Below, piece after piece: positions 36,002 to 42,494 of a DNA stretch of 42,494 bases. Both the position numbers and the translations under genes were made by a program. The notes under the pieces were generated by a model. It was given only the letters and a program-made list of their open reading frames with translations, did not search any database and was not told where the DNA came from. How positions within the stretch are numbered: the first letter of the stretch is position 1; each line of letters opens with the position of its first letter. Source of the DNA: Alphaproteobacteria bacterium (GTDB lineage Bacteria; Pseudomonadota; Alphaproteobacteria; Micavibrionales; UBA2020); NCBI GenBank assembly GCA_016124645.1, contig WGNE01000048.1:1-42494 (forward strand), read 5' to 3'.

Positions 36002-37416
36002 GCTGTAACCTTCAAATCTCTGTCATTGTTCCGGGGGGCGTCGGTTTCGGCCGCGCGGCGGTGAATACCGCTTTGCGTCTGGATCATCACAAGCGCGCAA
36101 GTCCCGGTATTCGCTATGCGGCAAGCGCTGCCCGCAGGTATGCTCATGGCTTCTTTTTCCGCCGGCGCCGCCGCATCGAGAGAAAAAACCCCCTTCCCGC
36201 TCACCACCGCCAGATGCCTGTTTTCTTCCGGTCTAGGTTGAAAGACGTGCTGGACACCCGGTTTGATGACGATGCGCCTGACGTCGAACCCCTCTCCTGC
36301 TTCAAGGATGGTGGAGGTTCCCCAGGCAAAGTCCTCGACGCGGTGCCGGATATGGCTGTCGTGTCCGCTCGCCTTGAGTCTGGCGTAAATATGCCTGACG
36401 TCCTGTGAGCGGTCTTTATTGACGACCAGCAAGGCGTCGGCCGTATCGATGATGGCAAGGTTGTCAACGCCGACCAGCCCGACAACCCGCCCGGAGCTCC
36501 AGACGTGACATTGCGAAACGCCGTGAAGCAGGGCCTGTCCCTCGACGCGGTTGCCGTCTGCGTCCGCCTCGAGCAAGTCTCCCATCATGTTCCAGCAGCC
36601 GATATCGTTCCAGCCGATATCGCAAGGCACCACCGCCACGCGCCGCGATTTTTCCATGACCGCATAGTCAAGCGAGTTTTGCGGCACGGCGGAGAAACTT
36701 GCCGCATCCAGAACGCAGGTCACGTCACTCGCGGATTTGTGCGTTTCCGAGAGGGAAAGACAGGAACGGACCGCGTCCAGGATTTCGGGGCACAAGGCCT
36801 GCATTTCCCGGATCATGGCCTCCGCCCTGAAGCAAACCATGCCGGAATTCCAGTAAAACCGGCCGGTTTCAAGATATTCGCGCGCCGTTTGGGCATCCGG
36901 TTTTTCAACAAACCGCAGCACGTCATTGCCTTCGGCTTCGATATAGCCATAGCCGGTTTCCGGCGCATGCGGGCTGATGCCGAAAGTGACGATCATGCCA
37001 TCCACCGCCAGTGCCTTCGCCCTTTCGACGGCCCGCTCGAACGCGGCCTGATCGGAGATGACGTGATCCGCCGCAAGGACAAGCAACATCGCATCGGGAT
37101 CCCGCTCCACGGCCAGAAGCGCAGCCGCCGCGACGGCGGGAGCCGTATTGCGCCCCACGGGTTCGAGAATACAGGTGCCGGATGCCGCTTTTTGCGCAAG
37201 CTCCGCAATCTCGCCCTCAATCCTCGCGAAAAAAGCCTTGTTGGTCACGGTGATGATTTCACTGACGTCCGGCATCCGCATGGCGCGCAGATAGGCTTTT
37301 TGAAAAAAGCTCAGCCCGTCGCCAAGGCGGATGAAAGGCTTGGGATGCAAGTCACGCGATACGGGCCAGAGCCGTGAACCGGAACCGCCGCAAAGTATGA
37401 CAGGGGTCAATGACAT
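35998..37416 (-). CDS. manC: Mannose-1-phosphate guanylyltransferase (ManC type, modified cupin)
   Basis: 472 residues, the bifunctional ManC/AlgA length. The N-terminal nucleotidyltransferase has PVILCGGSGSRLWPVSRDLH with KPF, VLAADHVI, GYGYIEAEG and FVEKPD. It makes GDP-mannose, the substrate of Gmd. The C-terminal cupin should carry phosphomannose isomerase activity, but its metal-ligand run, usually Q-x-H-x-H-R-x-E-H, reads QPRPEENRH, so isomerase activity is doubtful. VVSGKGVFSL follows. The mannose-6-phosphate source would then lie elsewhere. It overlaps kpsE by ATGA and starts 26 bases after the AONS-like gene's stop. Confidence 0.88.
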   Translation of the reverse strand: MSLTPVILCGGSGSRLWPVSRDLHPKPFIRLGDGLSFFQKAYLRAMRMPDVSEIITVTNKAFFARIEGEIAELAQKAASGTCILEPVGRNTAPAVAAAALLAVERDPDAMLLVLAADHVISDQAAFERAVERAKALAVDGMIVTFGISPHAPETGYGYIEAEGNDVLRFVEKPDAQTAREYLETGRFYWNSGMVCFRAEAMIREMQALCPEILDAVRSCLSLSETHKSASDVTCVLDAASFSAVPQNSLDYAVMEKSRRVAVVPCDIGWNDIGCWNMMGDLLEADADGNRVEGQALLHGVSQCHVWSSGRVVGLVGVDNLAIIDTADALLVVNKDRSQDVRHIYARLKASGHDSHIRHRVEDFAWGTSTILEAGEGFDVRRIVIKPGVQHVFQPRPEENRHLAVVSGKGVFSLDAAAPAEKEAMSIPAGSACRIANTGTCALVMIQTQSGIHRRAAETDAPRNNDRDLKVTA

Positions 37417-37442
37417 GAAACCGTACCTTCCCGTAACCTCAA

Positions 37443-38771
37443 CTAAACAAGCCCCTTCAGGGCATCGACCGTGGCGGCGATCTGCCCTTCCGTATGCTGG
37501 CTTGTCACAAAAAAGCGCAAACGCGCACTGCGCTCTTCAACCGCCGGGGGAATGATGGGCTGAACATTTATCCCCCGTTCAAACAACTGGTTGGAAATCT
37601 TGGCGGCCTTGAGCGAGTTCCCGATAAGCACCGGCACGACGGAATAGCCCGCGGAAAGACCCGTATCCAGATTGCATTCCTTCGCAAGCCGCAGGAACTG
37701 TTTCGCCCGCGCGCGCAGTCCTGCGGTCATCGCCGGTTCTTCCTGCAATATCTTCAACGCCTCGAGCGAGGCCGCCGCCAGCGGGGGCGAGATGCCGACG
37801 CTATAGACAAAGCCGGGGCTTGCATATTTCAAATGCTGGACCAGCGCGCTTTCACCGCAGATATAACCGCCGCAGCCTGCCAGCGTCTTGCTCAGGGTGC
37901 CCATCCAGATATCCACCGCGGCGCCCTCGACGCCGAAGTGCTCGCCCAGCCCCCTGCCGTTCCGCCCCAGCACGCCCAGAGAATGGGCTTCATCCACCAT
38001 CAGGAAGGCCTTGTAGCGGTTCTTGATGTCGATGAAACGCGGCAGGTCCGGTATATCGCCGTCCATGCTGTAAAGCCCTTCGATGACGATGAGGACACGC
38101 TCGAACCGGCCGCGTATTTCAGCGAGGATTTTATCAAGCGCGGCGAAGTCGTTGTGGGGAAAGGAGCGTCGCGCCGCGCCGGACAGCCGGGCGCCTTCCA
38201 GAACGCTGTTGTGGATCAGGGCATCGTGGATGACCAGATCCTTGGGGCCGAACAGGTAGCCGATCGTCGTGACGTTCGTCGCATGGCCGCTGACGAAGAC
38301 GACGCAATCCTCGACGCCGTAGAAGGCGGCCAGTTCTTCTTCCAGCTCGCGCTGTATGGGACGCTCGCCGGCGACGAGGCGGCTGGCGGAAGCCGATGTG
38401 CCGTAACGGTCTATCGCGTCCTTGGCGGCCTTGTTGACCCTCGGGTGCCCCGCAAGCCCCAGATAGTTATAGCTCGAAAAATTGATGAACTGACGACCGT
38501 CGATCTGCGTGGTCGCGCCCGCCGTGCCCTCATGCACCTTGAAAAACGGGTTGGCCAGCCCCAGACGCTTTGCGGCAACCTGCGGCACAAGCATTCTTTC
38601 GTAACCGGGAAATTTGTCAAAACGGCAAAATGCGTCGTCAGCGCGGGGGAATTCCGGCGCATCCTCCGCGGAATGCTCTGCCGCGGCGGCGTCCTGCCTC
38701 TTGCGTCCCCTGAACCGCTGAAGGATATCCGTGCGCTCTTTCCCGGAAAGGCCGGCCCTGGTCTTTTTCAT
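37443..38771 (-). CDS. AONS-family PLP acyltransferase (RkpG-like)
   Basis: 442 residues of the alpha-oxoamine synthase family, which condenses an acyl thioester with an amino acid and loses CO2. The PLP lysine is Lys295 in GTLSKTLAGCGG; Asp260 and His263 are in MVDEAHSLG; NFSSYNYLGLAGHP and GTSASASRLVAG lie at 97-135. The first 80 residues are an extension with basic and charged sequence beyond the usual start. In Sinorhizobium meliloti rkpG, an AONS homologue, stands next to rkpA, a fatty-acid-synthase-like gene, and both are needed for K-antigen. The same pair here suggests an aminoketone lipid made from the PKS-bound chain. It overlaps the PKS gene by ATGA. Confidence 0.85.
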   Translation of the reverse strand: MKKTRAGLSGKERTDILQRFRGRKRQDAAAAEHSAEDAPEFPRADDAFCRFDKFPGYERMLVPQVAAKRLGLANPFFKVHEGTAGATTQIDGRQFINFSSYNYLGLAGHPRVNKAAKDAIDRYGTSASASRLVAGERPIQRELEEELAAFYGVEDCVVFVSGHATNVTTIGYLFGPKDLVIHDALIHNSVLEGARLSGAARRSFPHNDFAALDKILAEIRGRFERVLIVIEGLYSMDGDIPDLPRFIDIKNRYKAFLMVDEAHSLGVLGRNGRGLGEHFGVEGAAVDIWMGTLSKTLAGCGGYICGESALVQHLKYASPGFVYSVGISPPLAAASLEALKILQEEPAMTAGLRARAKQFLRLAKECNLDTGLSAGYSVVPVLIGNSLKAAKISNQLFERGINVQPIIPPAVEERSARLRFFVTSQHTEGQIAATVDALKGLV

Positions 38772-41700
38772 GATATAAGCCGCCCTTTTTCCAAAGAGCG
38801 CTCCCGGACCTCTTCGATGGTTTCGGACAAATCCTGCTCCGAAACCTCGCCGATATGCTGCGCGGCCATCGCACTGACCAGATCCTCGATGTTGTCCGCG
38901 TTATCCGCCGTTTCCTCGCCGCAGAGCTTATCGGCGATGCGGGCGCTGATGCGTTCAATATTCGCCTGATCGTCGCTCATCGCCATCGCCGGCAAGCTGA
39001 CGCCAAACCTTTGCTCAAGGGCGATAACGAGCTCCACGGCCATGAGAGAATCCATTCCCAGCTGTTGCAGCGGCCGCGTCAGGTGAACACGCTCATAGCT
39101 GACGCGCAAAATTCCGGCGACTTCCGACACGATGATGTCCTGAACGATCTGCTGGACTTCCTGCCGGGGTTTTCCCGCGATCAATTCAAGGATATCGTCC
39201 GTTTCATTGGCAGTTTCCCCTGCATCCATGAAATGGCGCAAAGCCTCGAAACGGGGCCCGGAAGCCGAAGGCAGGAATCTTCCCAACGACAAGAGGTTGA
39301 AATCGGCGATGGCGATGTGCGGCCGCTTCTCCGCGAGGATGGAAGGCAGCAACGCCAGCGCCTGCTGCACGCTCAAGGGCGCCGCGCCGAGACGGCTGGC
39401 CAGATTTTCCTTTACCGCATCGTTGCGGGAAAGATAGCCCGCATCCCCTATCGGCCCCCAGCTGATGCAAGTCGCCGGCAGGCCGGACGCTTGCCGCCAA
39501 GAAGCCAGCGCTTCCAGATAGGCGTTCGCCGCCACGTAATTCCCCTGCCCCGGATTGCCGATCAGCGTGGAAATGGATGAGTACAGGATGAAATGGTCAA
39601 GCGGAAGCCCGGCCGAAAGACTGTGCAGGTTCCACGCGCCGAGCGTCTTCGGTTGTAAAACCCTGGAGAATCTCTCCTCTTCCATATTCGACAGCAACCC
39701 GTCGTCGAAGACGGCGGCGGCGTGCACGATGCCTTTCAGGGGCGGCAGATCTTTCTTGATCGCGGCGAACACGACCTCGAGCACGGAAAGGTCGTTCACG
39801 TCGCAGGCGAAGACATGCGCCTGCGCGCCCAGCGCTTCAAGCCTTGCCACGGCCTCCGCCGCGCCCGGAGACTCTTTCCCGCGGCGGCTCAGCAAGACAA
39901 GTGATTTCACGCCCAGCGTCGCCAGACGGCAGGCGGTTTCAAGGCCAAATCCCTCAAGCCCGCCCGTCACGAGGTAAGAAGAATTTGCGTCTGCAAGACC
40001 GGGCGCGCTGGCGGCCATTGCGTTATCCTGTTGCTGCACCGGCACGCGGGCATCGGCCAGATCGACCACGACTTTCCCGATATGCCGCGATTGCTGCATG
40101 TAGCGAAAGGCGTCGGCGACGCGCTCCGCCGCGAATGTTTTGTACGGCAAGGGCGTCAGGTCGCCGGAATCGAACAAGGCCATGACTTCGCCGAAGACGA
40201 CCGGCGCGATGTGCGGCTGGCAGACAAGCAGCTGGTCTGCGTCTATGCCGAAGTAGCTGATGTTGTTCCTGAACGGCGCAAGGCCGATGTGGGTATTCTC
40301 GTAAAAGTCGCGCTTGCCCAGCTCGAGGAAACGGCCGAACGGCTTCAGGACGCGCAGGTTGCGGCTGATGGCTTCCCCGGAAAGCGAGTTCAGAACGACG
40401 TCGATGCCTTCGCCGCCGGTAATCCCGAGGATGTCGTCCGCGAAATCAAGGCTGCGCGAATCCAGAACGTGGTCGGCGCCCAGCAGGCGGACGAAGTCGC
40501 GCTTTTCCTCCGTGCCCGCCGTGGCGAAAATCTCGGCGCCCAGATAGCGGGCCAGCTGTATCGCGGCAATGCCCACGCCGCCGGCCGCGCCGTGAATCAG
40601 GATGCGCTCGCCCGGCTGCAGGTTGGCAAGGCGCTTGATGGCGTAATAAGCCGTGAAGAAAGTGGTCGGCACTGTCGCCGCTTGCGCAAACGTCCAGCCT
40701 TCGGGCTTTTTGGTGACCGCGCAGGCCTTCGTCACGACATGGCTGGAAAAACAGCCCGCACCGAAGCCCATGACTTCGTCGCCGACGCTGAATTCCCCCG
40801 TCTTCGCGCCGACGCGCGTGATGGTGCCCGCGAATTCAAGACCAAGCGTGGCGCCGGCAAAGCCGTTCTCCACGGCTTCGTCTGGCAGCAGGCCCATCGC
40901 ATACATGATATCGCGGAAGTTCAGGCCGACGGCCGCAGGGCGGACCTCGATCTCGTCCTCGCCGAGTGCCTGCTCCTCTTTCGGCAGCCACGACAGGTTG
41001 CGCAGATGCCCCGGCACGGTAAAATCAAGCTGGAAGCCCGATGCGCCTGCCGACGTTCCGGCGTTTTCCTGTGCATCGTGCTGGAGGCGCAAGGCAAAAC
41101 GCGCATCGGCGGACAGCACGATTTCCCTTTCATCATCGGGGAACAAAAGCTCCGCTTGCAGCCGTTCCACGGCCTCGTCCGCGCGCACGTCGCAAGCCAT
41201 ATCGATAAGCGTGCAGGAGCAATCGGGCACCTCGTTCATGACGACCCGTCCAAGCCCCCACAGGGGCGCGGCGGCCGGATGGATCGCCCAGTCCCCGCGC
41301 GGTTCCGTGACCAGCGCGCCGCCGGAAGTCACGAACCACAGGCGCGGCTTTCCGTTCCCCTGCGCTGCGACGGCCTGCACCAAGTGCAGCGCATCCATGC
41401 AGCGTGTATCGTCATTGGTCGGCAAGGCGGGTTCCGCCGCGTCATTCATTGCACCGAAGAACACGACATGCTCGACGGCGTTCATCTCTTCCTGCGCGCG
41501 CTGCAACAGCCGGGTCATTTGCGCGGCATCGCCGGAGCCCTCCGCCTGCACGAATTCGACGGCCTGCCCCTGCGCCGTTAACCGGGCGGACAGACGTTCC
41601 GCAAGGCTTGCCGACAAGGTATCGCCGCCGCCCAGCAGCAGCCATGTCGAAGGCGCGGGAGCCGGCGTTTGCACAATGCTTTCCGGGTTGCTCGCCAGCA

Positions 41701-42494
41701 GCAAAAACGACCCGGTTTCCGTTTCCCCGTCCGCTTGCTCGATAAACTGCCCGACGTCATCGAACCCCTGCGTCTTGAGCAGGGCTTCCCACATGCCGGG
41801 CGCGCGCAGGCTCGAAGAATAGCCGGCACCCGTCGTCCGCCACCATGCCGGATCGGGCCCGAAGGTAAAATCCGCGACATAGCTGGGGTGCCGCTCGGCC
41901 AGCACAAGACGCCCGCCCTTCGCCAGAAAACGGCGCAGAGCGGCCGCCGTCGCCATGACGTTCGGCGCGCGGTGCAGATAATGATTGACGATGACCACGT
42001 CGTATTCCGCGGGCAGCATGGTCTCCGCGGAAAGCGTCACATCCTCCGCATCAAGCGAAGCGACGGTGACGAAGGGGTGCCCGTGATATTCCGCCTTGAG
42101 CACGGCATGCCGGTCCGCATCCGCCTCGGCAATCACGTAATCGACGCGGTTTTGCGGCAGACAGTCTTTCAGGTCATGCGGCAAGCTGTTCGCTGTTCCG
42201 GCGATCTCCAGGATGCGCAAACGGCGGTTTTCAGGCCAATCGACGGCGGCGGCGCGCAGCATTTCCCGCAAGGCATGATTGATGCCGCTGTAGGAAGGCG
42301 CGGCGCTGAACAGCATCTCCGACGCGTAAACCCCGTGCGCGGGCTGCAAAAGCGCCGGTGCGGACGCCTCGCCGCAGAACGCCTCCGTCAGGTTTTCGCC
42401 GGTCCGCCTCGCGCTCAGCAATGCCGGAAGAGCCTCGGGGAAGTCCGCGAACAAGGCGCTCAGGATTTTTTCGGGCGCGGGCGGCGCGTCCGCC
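38768..42494 (-). CDS. Reducing PKS/fatty-acid-synthase-like protein (RkpA-like), 5'-truncated by window
   Basis: The frame is open to the right edge, so N-terminal domains (ketosynthase, acyltransferase, dehydratase expected) are outside. In the 1241 visible residues the order is: a methyltransferase-like domain (about 65-250) whose SAM glycine motif reads LRILEIAGTANS, a structural half of a ketoreductase (about 265-450), an enoylreductase (about 480-800; GLNFRDIMYAMG, LIHGAAGGVGIAAIQLA), a ketoreductase (about 830-1010; YLVTGGLEGFGLETA, YSSIST, GNYVAANAYLEAL), and a carrier protein with LGMDSLMAVEL (about 1150). A fully reducing module like this makes a saturated acyl chain. With the AONS-like gene it resembles rhizobial RkpA-RkpG of K-antigen biosynthesis. 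It is probably the first or second gene of the long capsule operon. Confidence 0.88.
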   Translation of the reverse strand, partial: ADAPPAPEKILSALFADFPEALPALLSARRTGENLTEAFCGEASAPALLQPAHGVYASEMLFSAAPSYSGINHALREMLRAAAVDWPENRRLRILEIAGTANSLPHDLKDCLPQNRVDYVIAEADADRHAVLKAEYHGHPFVTVASLDAEDVTLSAETMLPAEYDVVIVNHYLHRAPNVMATAAALRRFLAKGGRLVLAERHPSYVADFTFGPDPAWWRTTGAGYSSSLRAPGMWEALLKTQGFDDVGQFIEQADGETETGSFLLLASNPESIVQTPAPAPSTWLLLGGGDTLSASLAERLSARLTAQGQAVEFVQAEGSGDAAQMTRLLQRAQEEMNAVEHVVFFGAMNDAAEPALPTNDDTRCMDALHLVQAVAAQGNGKPRLWFVTSGGALVTEPRGDWAIHPAAAPLWGLGRVVMNEVPDCSCTLIDMACDVRADEAVERLQAELLFPDDEREIVLSADARFALRLQHDAQENAGTSAGASGFQLDFTVPGHLRNLSWLPKEEQALGEDEIEVRPAAVGLNFRDIMYAMGLLPDEAVENGFAGATLGLEFAGTITRVGAKTGEFSVGDEVMGFGAGCFSSHVVTKACAVTKKPEGWTFAQAATVPTTFFTAYYAIKRLANLQPGERILIHGAAGGVGIAAIQLARYLGAEIFATAGTEEKRDFVRLLGADHVLDSRSLDFADDILGITGGEGIDVVLNSLSGEAISRNLRVLKPFGRFLELGKRDFYENTHIGLAPFRNNISYFGIDADQLLVCQPHIAPVVFGEVMALFDSGDLTPLPYKTFAAERVADAFRYMQQSRHIGKVVVDLADARVPVQQQDNAMAASAPGLADANSSYLVTGGLEGFGLETACRLATLGVKSLVLLSRRGKESPGAAEAVARLEALGAQAHVFACDVNDLSVLEVVFAAIKKDLPPLKGIVHAAAVFDDGLLSNMEEERFSRVLQPKTLGAWNLHSLSAGLPLDHFILYSSISTLIGNPGQGNYVAANAYLEALASWRQASGLPATCISWGPIGDAGYLSRNDAVKENLASRLGAAPLSVQQALALLPSILAEKRPHIAIADFNLLSLGRFLPSASGPRFEALRHFMDAGETANETDDILELIAGKPRQEVQQIVQDIIVSEVAGILRVSYERVHLTRPLQQLGMDSLMAVELVIALEQRFGVSLPAMAMSDDQANIERISARIADKLCGEETADNADNIEDLVSAMAAQHIGEVSEQDLSETIEEVRERSLEKGRLIS

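Noticed and set aside
40031-41581. A 516-residue open frame antisense to the PKS
   Set aside because: The minus strand has clear enoylreductase and ketoreductase motifs; the antisense frame has none.

Overview
The window is a dense, high-GC bacterial chromosome segment. Most genes are separated by a few bases or overlap by ATGA, TGATG or tail-to-tail stops. No rRNA, tRNA, CRISPR array, phage gene or transposase was seen. The pairing of a Kps-type capsule transporter with a polyketide/fatty-acid-synthase-like protein and an AONS-like acyl-transferring PLP enzyme matches the rkp loci of rhizobia. I therefore suggest an alphaproteobacterium, but this is inference; no ribosomal or other phylogenetic marker is present.

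Bases 1-5210 (+ strand) hold a 5'-truncated GNAT-like protein, a gene-free stretch of about 560 bases, two small membrane proteins (one YcxB-like), a membrane-anchored C13 (legumain-like) peptidase with a probable one-base frameshift, cytidylate kinase, and a DUF523/TudS-like iron-sulfur protein.

Bases 5214-14972 (- strand) are a compact run of seven genes with no gap above about 65 bases. In transcription order they are: a methyltransferase-like protein; a very divergent SelO-like (protein AMPylase fold) protein; a small basic Gly/Ser/Lys-rich protein; a degenerate zinc alcohol dehydrogenase-like protein; a class B asparagine synthetase; a SAM methyltransferase; and an adenylation-carrier-reductase (A-PCP-R) NRPS-like enzyme. 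The last four overlap or nearly touch and look like an uncharacterised small-molecule pathway. The first three may belong to it or be a neighbouring system.

Bases 15042-19781 carry a sulfotransferase, a NadR-like NAD-salvage enzyme, a convergent Fe(II)/2-oxoglutarate oxygenase, a membrane-anchored coiled-coil protein and a membrane-linked serine-hydrolase-like protein. The last two are divergent across an AT-rich promoter region.

Bases 19817-42494 are a capsular polysaccharide locus. A FemAB/GNAT-type acyltransferase lies divergent to an extended SDR and KpsS (Kdo transferase). On the - strand, reading from the right edge, come an RkpA-like reducing PKS (truncated by the window), an RkpG-like AONS homologue, ManC, KpsE, KpsM, KpsT, a DUF4214 protein with three 15-residue Trp repeats, a double-domain GT4 glycosyltransferase, Gmd, two sulfotransferases that share a C-terminal Ig-like module, Rmd, a Wza-sized outer-membrane export lipoprotein and a further GT4. 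ManC, Gmd and Rmd together would make GDP-6-deoxyhexose, most likely GDP-D-rhamnose. The sulfotransferases suggest a sulfated polymer. KpsS suggests a Kdo-containing linker, and KpsMTE plus the Wza-like protein form the export path. The PKS and AONS pair probably makes an unusual lipid that anchors or primes the capsule.

The most unusual items are the SelO-like protein with its Gly-rich neighbour, the A-PCP-R/AsnB/methyltransferase/dehydrogenase cluster, the shared Ig-like module on two unrelated sulfotransferase domains, and the WPVLGW repeat protein between kpsT and the glycosyltransferase.
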